The position numbers and the translations under genes were made by a program. Source: Prorocentrum cordatum (Eukaryota; Sar; Dinophyceae; Prorocentrales; Prorocentraceae). From it: a stretch of 64,000 bases of DNA. The notes under the pieces were generated by a model. The model did no database searches. It was not told where the DNA came from and worked only from the letters and a program-made list of their open reading frames with translations. The stretch lies in the NCBI GenBank assembly GCA_963575745.1, contig CAUYUJ010014555.1:330871-394870 (forward strand). The letters run 5' to 3'. Positions 32,470-43,829 of this stretch are shown here, one piece after another; position 1 is the first letter of the stretch, and the number at the start of each line of letters is the position of its first letter.

Positions 32470-33984
32470 GCTTTTTTGGAGACCAGCAAGGGGGCTGCGT
32501 GAGATCCTGTAGCTCACCAGCGTGAACCTGGCCCAGTCGGAGGTGACGGAGTGCGAAGCGGAGGAGTCACGGCCACCTGATCATTTCCACCACGGGCACG
32601 CGGAGAGATGCCCCCCATGCGGGCAACATCGTTTTGCAGGGGTGGAGTGTCGACAGAGAATTGCCAGAACGTCCTCATCGCAATCTGCGCAGAACGTCCT
32701 CATCGCAATGCGATCAACAGCCGTGAGATGAGCTCCGCATGTTTCCCTCGCGACTTCTAATGGGACGCAAATGCCCCATCTTGTGGCACAACTACATATG
32801 GACGGAGAGTTATGTGATCCAGGCGAACCACAAGAGCATACCAACGTGTTTGCATTAACCCCTCGGCAATCACAGCGAGATTGACAGGCGCATGCTTCAT
32901 CTCGTGAACAGACCAGCAGCAAGCATTTCGCTTGAAGGTTTATCATGAAGCGCGATAACCGTGGCATTACAGGTTGCCATCCACTCAGGCACACTGTCGC
33001 AATGGAAGCCCTCATGCTCGATGTTGCGCGTTGTGGACATCCTTGTACATCAGGCAGCAAATTATCATACATATCGGATCTCCAATGGTGTTCATGCTGG
33101 CTGCCCGCACGAGTGCGTCAAGGTCCAAATGCGGTTACTCAGCGACGCGACCCTTTCTCAGCCGATCAATTTTGCCAACGTGCAGGCCGGGGCTTCTTCT
33201 CATTTCGTAGAATGTGCATCCTCCGCCTCGCAGGTATTCACCCTACCCCAATACATGTTCTTGCCTCCGGACCCAATGTAGCGGCACTTTAGGGCCAGAT
33301 GGAAGTCGGTTCGTTCTTCTTCACGCATTCCTCGTCTGCCTTCCTTTTCCTCCCTCAACGGGTGGAAGCGCATCCCGCTTTCCTCCCACCAGAGGGTTCA
33401 CACACGCCCCACATGACCTCTCCATCTTCATCTATCGTCACGTTCGCACCGCAATTGTTTTCAGTCTTCCTTGGGATGCGTATGTTGTTGGCGCGTCGTC
33501 AATCGTTGTTTCGAGACGCCTTGCCCCATTGTTGATTGAAATGCAATTGCCCCCCCTCCCCCCTCCCCCCTTATGAGATGGAGGGCCAGTACCACAACCC
33601 CCCCTGCCCACTCAGAGACGCGACTGTTCTGCTGGTTTCCTGTCACGGGCGAACGTTGCTGTCTTCGGCAGCCCTTCTTTTCCAGGACCTTCCTAGCAAG
33701 GACGAGGGGGGCATGTAATGGACGGGTGGACCGTGTGATCGATGCATGTGTGATGTCAGGGAGGGGGCGTCATGGTTGTCGCCTGGTAGATAGGAGGGGG
33801 TATGCCCTCGGTCCAACCTCCTTCGTGGAGAAGGCTGAAGGAAGGGGGATTGGATTGGATCGGAAGGCGTACTGACAATCCGAAGTCGTGCCAGCACCTG
33901 GGCTTCAACACCACGAAGTAACGTCTGTTACGTCCTGACAGTCCTAAATCGTGCCAGGACGCCATTCCTCGGACTTCGACCATG
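32470..33984. other. Unrecognised stretch, no gene seen
   Basis: Mostly unique sequence of moderate GC with short overlapping ORFs and no recognisable domain. A C-rich run with CCCCCCTCCCCCC lies at 33549-33570. Near 33880-33970 the phrase (A/C)TCGTGCCAG.ACC occurs twice, next to the GCGCGGCG motif copies. Confidence 0.45.
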
Positions 33985-34190
33985 CAAGCCTTTACGACGA
34001 CTGTGCGCGGCGCTGAGGCGAGAGGTGCATTTCGGAAAGGTGACGCCTTCCATCCTTGAAAGTGCGCGTGCTTTCAAGACGCATTTGCGCGGCGCCACGG
34101 CTAGAGTCACATGTTGGAAACGACCCGCTCTCCATCCGTGTAATTGTTGCAAGCTGCTTAAAACGAATGTGCGCGGCGAAGGGCGATAGA
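33985..34190 (+). repeat. GCGCGGCG-centred motif, inverted copies
   Basis: Three copies near 33993, 34075 and 34162 have (A/G)ACGA(A/C)TGTGCGCGGCG or a close variant followed by GGCGA.AG. They are the same family as 6637-6980 but on the other strand. Confidence 0.55.
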
Positions 34191-34197
34191 CACCTTT

Positions 34198-34349
34198 AGG
34201 GGGCCACCTGCGAACCCTACCCCTACCCCCCACGATTTCTGAGGGGGAGGGTGGGGTTCACTTCGCTCGGGAGCTCCCGAACGAAGTGAACCCCACCCTC
34301 CCCCTCAGAAATCGTGGGGGGTAGGGGTAGGGTTCGCATGTGGCCCCCT
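34198..34349. repeat. 152-bp near-perfect palindrome
   Basis: The sequence from AGGGGGCCAC at 34198 to GTGGCCCCCT at 34349 is its own reverse complement apart from about two mismatched pairs, centred on GGGAGCTCCC at 34269-34278. There is essentially no loop, so cruciform or hairpin formation is possible. It could be a foldback transposon or an assembly inversion artefact. Confidence 0.95.
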
Positions 34350-34469
34350 GACCTCAAAAGCGATCTGCCATCCATCCGTCAGCATATTACAGATATCAAA
34401 CCCCAGGACCATAAGTGGCGGGGCAGTCTCGGGCGAGACGCCCAGCCCGCTCTGCCGACACACGTTTGG

Positions 34470-34706
34470 GGGCGCGACGCGGAGGAGCCATTCACAGGGC
34501 AGAGGGATGGAGTGGAAGTTGGAGGAGGGCCGGGTCGCCGGAGGGGGGATGCCTTCGTCCTCTTCGTTCGCCACGCCCCTCCTACCAGCACGCGACACGG
34601 AGGAGCCATTCACAAGGCAGAGGGATGGAGTGGAAGTTGGAGGAGGGCCAGGTCGCCGGGGGGGGATGCCCTCACCCTCTTCGTTCGCCACGCCCCTCCT
34701 ACCACT
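34470..34706 (+). repeat. Two-copy tandem duplication, period about 117 bp
   Basis: GGAGGAGCCATTCACA..GCA and the following 100 bp, ending in CGCCACGCCCCTCCTACCA, occur at about 34480-34590 and 34600-34703. Copies differ at a handful of positions. Dispersed repeat D (34707) starts directly after the second copy. Confidence 0.9.
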
Positions 34707-34835
34707 TGGCATCGCTCGGACGTGTGCATGTTTCCTTCGGCGAGGACCATCGAGGAGCATCCTTGACCATGTGGCGAAGAAGCCACGCACGAAACCGAAA
34801 AAAAACACACGGAATGGACGTCCGAGCGATGGCCA
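34707..34835 (+). repeat. Dispersed repeat D, copy 2
   Basis: Same orientation and about 90% match by eye to 30262-30390. It begins CTTGGCATCGCTCGGACGTG and ends near GGAATGGACGTCCGAGCGAT. Sequence on either side of the two copies differs, so this reads as dispersal rather than a segmental duplication. Confidence 0.8.
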
Positions 34836-35845
34836 GACCAGCACGCCCCCGTCCTGCTCTCGCCCCCGTGCCTGCTGCTGCCAGGGGGGAGCGACGCACT
34901 GCTCTACCGCGGCGTTGCCTGGGGCCTCCTGCTGGCACCAGGTGCTGTCGGCGGCCGCGGTGCTCCGGGTCGTGGCTGTCCGTGCAGCGCGTGGAAAAGG
35001 GAGGCCGCCGCCAGCTCGTTCGCCGACGCAGTGCTCTACCTCGGCACGGCCTGGCGCGTTATTACCAGCTCTCAGGGCGCGAGCTGAGCACGTCGTTCTG
35101 GCGACCTCGTGGGCCGTTCTCGTTTCGGTCGCGTCCTGCAGCACGGGCGGGGCAGAGGCAGAACGAGGGACGGCGGAGATATCACGAGACGTGAAAACAT
35201 TGTTTAGCTCGCGCCCTGCCAGCTCTACTGCTGCCAGCAGCCAAGCTGCACCGTTTCGCGATCGCCCAGAGCGCACGTGGAGAGGGGGGCCGCCATCGGA
35301 CGCCTGTCCGAGTCGTGGAGTCATAGTGATCGTTTCGGCCTGGCTGCGCAGAATACCACTCCAGGCAGCTTGAGCGCTTCTGGGGCGCCTTGCCCGAGTT
35401 ACCTGGGTCATGGATGTCGAGACTCTGAATGAACACGCGTGCCAGCCCTCCACTCGTAAATTGAATATGCTTGGTGGTCGTGGTCGATTTGCACGTGCAG
35501 TTCTGTGGGCCATTTTCCCGAGGCCCTGCCGCGAGGTGCCCTGCTCGAGAGGATGACGCATTACGTTCCACCTCGTGTTTCGACGCTGCGCTCATCGAGG
35601 AGCAGGCACTGGGTGGTCGTCGGGTCTTGTCTCGGAGGATGAGACGCACTGGCTGCATGACGCACGCGCTGCGCGGCACCTTGCCTGGGCGGAGGAGGGC
35701 GCGTGACAGGTGCAGCGCACCTCGACGCTCGAGGGGCTTCAGCTGGCGCGTGCCACAGAGCAGCGAGCCAATCGGCGCCCCCTCCCGCTAAATTCCAGTG
35801 CGTCGACATCGAAGCTGGCCTCATCTTGAGCCCTGATTTTCACTC
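34836..35845. other. Unrecognised GC-rich stretch, no gene seen
   Basis: Overlapping long frames on both strands are explained by GC content; none shows a domain. No simple repeat of note. Confidence 0.45.
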
Positions 35846-36154
35846 GTGGTGCATCGGCCTCGGCGGGCAAGGAAGATGCGGCCCACACTTCAGAGTATCT
35901 CCGAGGTCCTCCAGAGAATGAGCGAGATGCGTCGAAGCAACGCCATGATGCTCTCGGGCCAGCCTCAGCTCCAGCTCGATCGCTGGGGCGCTTTTGTACG
36001 TCGAAGCGAAGGAGTTCCAGGAGCGGCGGGCACACACTCGGCCCAGGGCGGAGGGACCTCGATCGGGGCGGACGACCTTCCAGGACCTCCTCTCCGTAGA
36101 AGGTATGAGACTCAAGTGGTAGATGGATGGACGATCAACCACACTGTTGACTGA
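35846..36154 (+). CDS. Unrecognised 102-codon ORF upstream of the putative helicase start
   Basis: The frame includes MRPTLQSISEVLQRMSEMRR, a plausible amphipathic helix, and ends at 36154. It reads through the first arm of a 21-bp direct repeat that bounds a 100-bp candidate intron (36083-36182). It could be a chance ORF, part of a 5' untranslated region, or an exon of another gene. A minus frame of 261 codons over the same bases looks like a GC artefact. Confidence 0.2.
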   Translation: MVHRPRRARKMRPTLQSISEVLQRMSEMRRSNAMMLSGQPQLQLDRWGAFVRRSEGVPGAAGTHSAQGGGTSIGADDLPGPPLRRRYETQVVDGWTINHTVD

Positions 36155-36194
36155 TGCTAGAGCTAAGCAGCTTGACCTTCCAGGACCTCCTCTC
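36074..36194 (+). repeat. 21-bp direct repeat exactly 100 bp apart
   Basis: GACCTTCCAGGACCTCCTCT occurs at 36074 and again at 36174. Between the copies are AAGGTATGAG, which resembles a 5' splice site, and a second CTTCCAG|GA that resembles a 3' splice site. Dinoflagellate introns often carry matching AG|G-type bases at both ends, so a 100-bp intron bounded by this repeat is conceivable. Confidence 0.6.
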
Positions 36195-36366
36195 GCCCAG
36201 CCCGCACGGCGCCAGCTCCCAGCCGAGGCAGCGAGACCGCCCCCGCCGCTGCCGCGACAGAGCCGCTTCTCGGGGCCCGGGGGCAGGCCTCGCGCACGCC
36301 GCTGCTGGACGGCGCTGCTCCGCCCACGCGTCCTGGCCGCGGAGGCCTTTGCCCAGGCGAGCGGCC

Positions 36367-36480
36367 ATGGCCGGCGAGGAGGAGCTGCCCGACTTCGACG
36401 AGGAGGAGAGGGCGGAGGCGAAGGAGGAGCCCAAGGAAGGCGAGCGGGCCCTGCCGGCCGGGCGGGAGGGGCGGCGAAGA
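36367..36480 (+). CDS. UAP56: Candidate first exon of a UAP56/Sub2-type RNA helicase
   Basis: The ATG at 36367 opens MAGEEELPDFDEEERAEAKE, an acidic start of the kind found at the N terminus of UAP56/DDX39 helicases, which begin with a short Asp/Glu-rich stretch before the helicase core. It is on the same strand as, and upstream of, the secure exons at 39065 and 54469. The 3' limit is uncertain: the frame stays open to 36582, but the later part (GREGRRRKHGLPVFVEVGG) does not look like this family. The short linker before the GFRDF motif was not found. Acidic N termini are poorly diagnostic alone. Confidence 0.4.
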
Positions 36481-36794
36481 AAGCACGGGTTGCCAGTCTT
36501 TGTGGAGGTCGGAGGGAGGGGTGTGGCGAAGATGGGGCGTGGTGCCCTTCGTGGAGGTGGCGGGTGGATCTACGATGGATGACCTCGCCAGATCCAGCAC
36601 CGACACCACACCCCTTTAACGCCATACCCCTTTCCTACCCCCAGGGTCAGGAGGAGGGAGGCCGGCGGGAGCGAGGAGGGAGGAGGGAGGCATGTGGGAG
36701 TCTTGCGTTTTTGAACCGACGGAGCTCCGGGCAGCACGACATCAGACTTGACAGGAGCCGACCCGTTCCCCAATCCTGCCTGAGGCCCGTCATC

Positions 36795-37245
36795 GAAGAC
36801 GCCTGCAGCGAATCACCGCCGCCCCCTGCCTTGTTTGGAAACGCCTATGTGGCCGCAAGTCGGGTTAGAGCTTGGCCAAGCTGTCGGACCATGTGTTCGC
36901 CGAGTCGGTTTGAAACGCCTTCGGGGAACACGTGGAGGAGGACGAGGAGGATTGGGGGGGGGGTAATCACTGAAGAGGAGGAGGAGGAGGAAAAGAAGAG
37001 GAGGAGGAATATACCTGTTGGGAGCCTCTTGGGTCATTCTTGGGGCCTCCTGGAGCATCCTGGGGGTCTTGGAAGCCTCTTGGGCACCCCCTTGGGGCTC
37101 TTGGGGGCTTCTGGGGGCTTCGGGAGGGCCTCTTTGGCCGTCCTGGGGTGTTTATGGCCCGTCTGATGCCGTCGGAGGCCAGTCGGGGGCCTCTCTGGAG
37201 TTTCTTGGGGCTCTCTTGGGGCGTCTCTGAGCCGTCTTAGACGCC
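36795..37245 (+). repeat. Composite repeat copy inside the putative helicase intron 1
   Basis: The 150-bp module with GAATCACCGCCGCCCCCTGC at 36795-36940 is followed by a short GGA tract (36938-37012) and a degenerate GCCTCTTGGGG array (37015-37245). The layout is identical to 17183-17960. Confidence 0.75.
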
Positions 37246-37773
37246 GTCTCTGCGCACGCGATACGAACAGGCATTGGTCCCGAGACCGATGTACCGGATA
37301 TGGCGCGCCCGTGACGCCAGCGAAGGCGTTCAAGGTTGAAAGCATCATGGTAGAACGACGCGAAAGCACCGAGGGACATTGTAAGGCCGTTGGACCCGAC
37401 GGAACTTAACCTTGAACGATCGGGGTCGCGATCGATTCAAGGTTGAACGATCGACGCGGTGTCAAAAACTGTGCGCGCGTCGACGCCGCACAAACCTACC
37501 GTACCAGTTGAGGCCATTGCGCGTTCACCTTCCCAGTTTTATCATACAGTTTTCAACGCGGAAGATTGCACGGTGGTGGATGGATGCCAAGCGAAAGCCA
37601 ACAAAACGCGGCACACATAGGAGGCGAGGTCCAAGGAGGTCTCAATCTGCACGAGTTCATATGATAAGTTCGGATCGGCGTTCAGCGCGAAGATCGGGCC
37701 TTTACGACGCCAGTGCTTTCAGGTCAAGTTGTGACCTATCCGTGGCGGCATGAGCGAAGCGCATCAGCAATAG

Positions 37774-37807
<34 letters not shown>

Positions 37808-39064
37808 TAAACAGAAAAAACAATGACGGAAGGATTGGGAGAGAGAGAGAGAGAGAGAAACAAACACATAACAAAAGACGAAGAGGCAGCTGGGCAGTTT
37901 GGCCCTCGCGAAACCCCGAGGCGATGACGGCAAGAAGAAGGGCGGCTTCGCCACGATCCACTCCTCAGGTACCCATTAGCAGCCCTAGCATGATCATCTG
38001 CTTTGGAGACCTTGTTGACGAAGAGTCAGGGAGATAGGAGGAGGAGGAGGAGGAGGAGGAGGAGGAGGAGGAGGAGGGGGAGGGAGGAGGAGGAGGAGGC
38101 AGATTCTTTCAGGCGCAGGTCGCGCCAGCTTTCGTCAGCTTTCACAAGGAGGCGCCGACGCGTCGCCGGTCTCGCCGGCGTGTTGCCGACCCATCGGCGC
38201 TCCGGCGCGATCCCCCTACCCCAGCCACTCCTCCTCCTCCTCCTCCTCCTCCTCCTCTTCCTCCTCCTCCTCCTCCTCCACCCCTTTTCTGCCTCGGGCA
38301 GTCGGCCCTGCCTCCCTCATTCGCTCCTCTGCACCGGCAATTTTGGGCGGGGCTGGGGCGAGGGTCAACGCATTCCAGAGCGTTCCGGAAGGCTCTCTCA
38401 GAGCGTTCCAGGGCGCTCTGAGAAGGCCGCCGCGCCCGAGACATCTTCCAGAGCCGCCAGATCTGAGAGATCCTCGATTTACCCTCACCCGAATTTTATC
38501 CTCGTCCTGGCTTCATCTTACATTAATATCCGGTCGTCGTCATCGTCCTCGGTCGCCTTGTGCAACTTACCGTCGGCCTAAGCCTGCAAGCTCCCGTGCA
38601 GCGCCCTCTCTTGCCTCCTGCCGAAGTCGGCGGCTGTCGTGCTGGCGCTTCATGATGTGTGGGTCAGCCACACTTTTAACTGCAGTTATTTCTGAATCTG
38701 ATTCGGTGTTTAGCTCATTGGCACGGGCGGTTTGTGGTTGCGACATGTCCGAAGTATGCTCTCAAATGTTTTGTTTTCGAGCGCGCGTTAGGGCTTGTGC
38801 GGCGAGCGGTTCGATATGCTATGTCATTCGCATTCTCGTGTGCGCGTGCCTGCGCACGGCTGGCGGGCTTGCGAGCATGGCTTTGTGGGGGATTCCTATG
38901 TAATTGTGTTGTCGTATTGCTCCTGGGAGCATGCACTGTTGCGCGGCTTGCCATGCTGCTCGGATTGAGCTGTTGGGCGTCCGAGCCTGGCTGCTCCACG
39001 CTCACAAGAGGAGTGGAGAGCGAGACAGCAGGTAAAAACCTGTGCCTTTCGATGGCCTTCTTAG
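37246..39064 (+). other. Putative helicase intron 1, remainder
   Basis: No further exon is recognised. Simple repeats are (GA)n at 37771-37808 and 37839-37860, (GGA)n at 38036-38098 and (TCC)n at 38229-38281. The last bases before 39065 are pyrimidine-rich and end in TTCTTAG, a good 3' splice site. Confidence 0.45.
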
Positions 39065-39180
39065 GCTTCCGCGACTTCCTGCTGAAGGCCGAGCTCATGC
39101 GCGCCATCGTGGACTGCGGCTTTGAGCATCCATCGGAGGTGCAGCATGAGTGCATTCCACAGGCCCTTGGCGGAGCGATG
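39065..39180 (+). CDS. UAP56: UAP56/Sub2-type RNA helicase exon encoding the Q-motif region
   Basis: UAP56 (DDX39, yeast Sub2) is a DEAD-box ATPase that loads mRNA export factors and acts in spliceosome assembly in the nucleus. This exon reads [20 protein letters not shown] then [14 protein letters not shown], an almost exact match to the Q-motif segment of the family; the Gln of VQHE contacts adenine. The 3' splice site is most likely TTCTTAG|GC at 39064. The frame hits a stop at 39184-39186, right after GGAM, so the exon must end before that. About five residues expected before the next exon (the DV.CQ part of the family) are not accounted for, so a micro-exon or an uncertain boundary remains. 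Confidence 0.85.
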
Positions 39181-39844
39181 AAATAGTCAGAAGGGAAAAC
39201 ACACTGACACAATTCATCGTCGATTCCCCAGAAAGTAAGGGAAACTATGGGAAGTTGGGGGGAAGACAAACACAGAAAATATGAGAAAATCTGGAATCCT
39301 GTTATTTGTGCCTATTTATTTGTGTGTCCCTGGGCCCCTTCAAATAGGGACTGCATGCAGCAAGAAACACATAGAGGCATAAAGAACCGAGTACATGTGT
39401 GCGTGTTTGCTCTTTTCGAGATGCGTTCCAGGCTGTCATGGTTCAGAAGACCTGGCGGAGGACACGAGTATCAGGATAGGTGGCAGGAGATGTGGTGTCA
39501 CCGCGTTGCAGTCGGCAGAGCAGATTTGTTGTTGTTTCTTGAAGAAGCACTGCGAGTTCTTGATTCTTGGCAGGTTCGGCATACAGATGTGTGGTAAGTA
39601 GCAGCATTTTGTGCGGCTCGTCTACTTATCTCGTACATGCTCTGTACGCTAGGAGTTGGTGCTCACTACGTGTACGCGCATATGTTCGTACAGGAGTGCG
39701 CTCGAGTGTTTCTCAGGATGTGCGTTTTTGTTTTGCAATTTCAATGTGCGTGGACATGAGCCCACGTGTGAGGGCTAATGTGTATGGCTGCCTGCGGCAA
39801 GCTCTGCCTCCGTGGCAGCGCAGCAGCGAACACCGCACAGGCAT
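39181..39844 (+). other. Start of the long helicase intron 2, no gene seen
   Basis: Unique, comparatively AT-rich sequence without a recognisable coding segment. Confidence 0.4.
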
Positions 39845-40130
39845 GGCTCTCTGGGGGCCGTCTGGGCGGGTCGAGGCGGGCATCCTGGAGCTCTCTTGCG
39901 GCCGCCTTGGACGTCTGTGGGGGACAGGCCGTGCGGAAGGTCTGTTTTGGGCCGTGCGGGGATCTTTGGGATCTGTGAAGCTTGTCCAAGGCTAACTTGG
40001 CCTCTCTGGGGGCCTCGCTGGGCGTCTCTTGGAGGCTCCAAGCTTCTTGGCCTACCCGGGGGATAAACCGTGCGGCCGTGTTGGAGCGGTCTTGGGCCTC
40101 CTTGGTCGTGCCGAGGCCAGCAGAAGGGCA
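39845..40130 (+). repeat. Degenerate TTGGGGCC/GGGGGCCGTC array
   Basis: Loose repetitions of CTTGG.GGCCT(C/G) and GGGCCGT units, the same family as the composite repeats but without the 150-bp module. Confidence 0.5.
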
Positions 40131-40136
40131 CTAGAG

Positions 40137-40335
<199 letters not shown>

Positions 40336-41690
40336 CGTGTATGTGCTGTGTGTGTTCGGGAAGCGAACGTGTCCGGGAGAGCGGGCCGCCCACGGGCGCT
40401 GCAGACGCCCTGCCAGGCAGCTCAACAGGCCTCCCAACACGCCGCAGCGTAGAGCGGATATTTCGCATACAGTCAAAACGTATATTAAGGACAGGTGATA
40501 AGGACGCAAGACCCTTGGAGGCCGAAGTTGGTTTTTTAGGGCGGCGGGCGACCAGTGATAATGGCAAGGATGGGCCTCAGAGACAAGGACACAAGGGTAC
40601 CCTAGATGAAGGCGCGCGTCCTTACTAGGCGCGTTGACTGTAGTGTATCGTCGGACTGGTAACGGTGCGATCTCGACTGGCATGGCGCCCCCCAGAGCGA
40701 TGTTTGGGCAACTCTGCACGTGCGCGTCCCTTCCCAGGGTTCGATGATGGCATGCACGGCTCACAGCCCATGGCTGTCGGCGCAACGTTACCTGGAGCGA
40801 CATGGGGAGGAACGCGTGCCTCCTGCAATATTTCAGACGTTTCCCACGAGCTCTCTCCATGTTTGCTCATTCGCTCTGAAGGGCGCAGGTCAGTAACATG
40901 CGCGGCGCCGTGCGGGACGTGCGAATCCATAGTTTGCGCCTGCCCAGCGCTCCTCAGAGCGAGGCCACACGGAGCGCGCCACCAGTGGGAGCCTCCAGGC
41001 ACTCCCAGGGCGCACCCGCACGCACCCGAAGGAACACCGCGGCCGCCTCCTGCAGGCCTCCGGAAGCCTGCGGGAGGCACCCGCGCGAACTGAGCGCTGG
41101 CCCGCGGAGGCCCGCGGAGGCCCCAGCCCCGAGGGGCGGGAGGCCTCCTGCGGACCTGCCGGTGCGCTCTGGAGGTCGCCTGGGAGGCCCCGCGGGGGCT
41201 CTCTTGGGGCCCCTGCCCAGGGCCCAGGGAGCCCTCCTCCACCCCCACATCCTGGATGTGCCTTTGTTTTTTCTATGTTTTTTTCCGGTGCCTCGCATTT
41301 TCCACATGCCGACGGTCCACGACAGCCGACAGCCCCTGAGACCGCCCCCAGACCGCCGAAGAGGCTCCCCCCGCCCCGCTGCGCACTCGTCATTTCCGGC
41401 CCGCTTTTTAGCGTCCCGTCCCCCCTCCCCGCTGCCCCTTCCCGCCTTCCCGCCTCCCTTTCAAAATTTCCGCCATCCCCCCTTCCCTGTCGTCTCATCC
41501 GCCCCTGTTGCTCGCGCTGACGCGAGGCCATTCTCGGGACCGACATCCTTTGCCAGGCCCGGCCAGCGACCTCAACGGGTGGAGATCGATCGTGGGCGGC
41601 ACATTTGCTGCCCAGGATAGCAGGCGCATCGGTTCAGAGGGCCTGGTTTGCGATTCGCATCCGTAGTCGTCTTGCGCCATGGTTATGACG
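40336..41690. other. Unrecognised GC-rich stretch within intron 2
   Basis: Overlapping frames on both strands (for example 40890-41546) are rich in Arg, Pro and Gly and have no domain. The content fits GC-driven chance ORFs. Confidence 0.4.
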
Positions 41691-41960
41691 GCGGTGATGG
41701 TGTCGACGACGATGATGACGACAACCATGACGGTGATTGTAATGGCGACGATGACAATGTCGATGGCGGCGATGCCGCAATGACGCCACGACGACGATGA
41801 TGTTGTTGTGCTGCTGCTACTGCTGCTCACGACGATGATAAGGAGGAAGAGGAGGAGGAGGAGGAGGAGGAAGAGGATCATGATGATCATGCTCGTTATG
41901 CTTCTGATGATGGTGTCCAACCTGGTGGTGGTGACTGTTGTAGTTGTAATGGTGGTGTTG
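41690..41960. repeat. GATGACG/GATGGTG-type degenerate repeat with a short GGA tract
   Basis: Loose trinucleotide repeats around GATGA and GGTGAT, with a GAGGAGGAGG tract at 41842-41876. A related block lies at 42680-42780. Confidence 0.7.
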
Positions 41961-43829
41961 ATTGCGACCATGTTGATTTCGATGATTGCGAGCATTTGCA
42001 GAGCTGCCGAACCATCTTAAGGATCGCCTGCGACATCCGACAGTTTCCCCGCGGCTTCCCCACGGAGCATGTGCGGTCCCGTCTGTTCCTCGATGAAATG
42101 TTGCGCATGCGACGAAAGGCAGGATCAGTTATCGCATAACACTCGAGAATTGATGTTTGGCAACATGCTACCAAGTGAATGTTGCCCCGCATGTTTTTTC
42201 AAGTCTTCCCGAGGGGTGGGTGGTGTGTGTGTTTGTGTAGAGTGTAGGGGGGCCGCTTCCCGTTTTCACCACCATCTGCATGGCCGTGACAATTCTTTCA
42301 TCATGGTGCGTTCGACCAGGTTCGTTTGCGATTGGCACCTCCACCTGCCGACCGCGCCTGAGGTCTCTTTGCGCCGCCGGCTTACAAAAAAGGGGGGGTT
42401 ACGGGCGTTCGACTGAGGCCAGACGGTTTTTGCTTCAACGCTCACATCATGCCTCCCCCCCCGCCGTCGTCGCCGCTGCAGCCAGCAGGTCCGTCGCCAC
42501 TCCCGCCGCACGGTGCGTACGATAGTGAGGTGGGGGTGGAGGAAGGGGTGGGGGGTGGGGAGGAAATGGATGGATGCTTTGGAGGGACGAGGCACGAGGG
42601 ACGAGGGAGGAACGAGGAGGGAGGGAGGGGAGGGGATGATGGGGAGAAGAAAGAGGAAGAAGAGGGTAATCCATAAGGGATGATGATAATGCCGGTGATG
42701 ATGATGATGACGATGATGGTGGTGATGATGTTGGTGTTGATGATGGTGGTGTTGTTGATGATGGTGATGAGGGAAGCGGGATGATGATGTGTTTGTGTGC
42801 GTGCGTGCGTGCGTGTCTGTCTGTTTGTATGTGCGCGTGTGTGTATGTGTGAATGTGTGAATGTAGGAGTGGGTGGTGGTGTGCTGCGGTGGCGGTGCGT
42901 GCGCGCGCGGTGGAAGGCATAGGCGCGTTCAGAGCTGCCCTGCTTTCTGGGTTTGGACGCTACAAGTCTTACTTCTCGAACCTGCGCCCTGGAATCCCAA
43001 GATATTGGAGGGGGAGGAGGACCTAAACAACATCACGGGGGAGGCTCGGGCCAAACAACAAGAGAGAATTGAAAACCGTCTCGCGTATAACTTCGAAAAT
43101 GCTAGCTCCTGGATTATTTAAGCAAACCGTATCCCAATGAAATTTCGTGGTGGCTCCCTGGTACGACAATTTAAATCTCCCAGCCGCAGCCAACACCGTG
43201 CAAGGATCTGCCACAAAGTAGCTTCGGACCCCCTGTTATGTTGGACTTCGAGATTCAAGTTTAAGGCGGATCAAACGTAATATGAGTCTGGCCCATGCGG
43301 ATTTTTCCAAGTCTGCGCTCCAGCATGCGTGGTTCCTTCTCTATACAACCATTTCGTGGCCCCAAGCAGGCGGGCGTAGGACAATCTAGCAGTCACAGCT
43401 CATTATGTATATGATGTCTTGTACGTGCGCAGTCGCGTCACAATAAGCATGCGTCGAGCACTTATACTTTCCAAAAAACAATTAACAACTGCCTCATACT
43501 GCTCCCATCACTCGCATGCTTCATAATTGTGCAATATAGCTTATGAGATTTTTGCCGTTCCGCCCCTGTTGTGCGATTCGTCAAGCTGAGCTGTAGGCCA
43601 GCAAACGTCTCGGAGAAGGCGTGGGCAACTCCTGCGTTTGGCAGGTAGTGCTCTGTAGCTACGAACCGCGACCTGCGCGGGCGTGGTTTTCCAGGCCTGT
43701 GAGCTCAGAGCAAAGCAACAAACTGTGGTTGACAGTTTACCGGTGGCGCCCAGTTTCTGGCGAACTCTCCAGTGTTTTTCAGTTTTTTTTTTGAATGTGT
43801 TATGATTCATTCAAATATACGGAATGTAC
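41961..43829. other. Unrecognised stretch within intron 2
   Basis: Contains G-rich and GAT-rich repeats at 42530-42780 and a TG/GTGC block at 42788-42870. A short protein-like plus segment, NNITGEARAKQQERIENRLA, lies near 43025-43085 and ends at a stop at 43121, but it is too short to identify. The remainder shows no gene. Confidence 0.35.

Noticed and set aside
35840-36625. 261-codon minus ORF opposite the putative helicase start
   Set aside because: Arg/Pro/Ala-rich composition and lack of any domain fit a GC-driven shadow frame.
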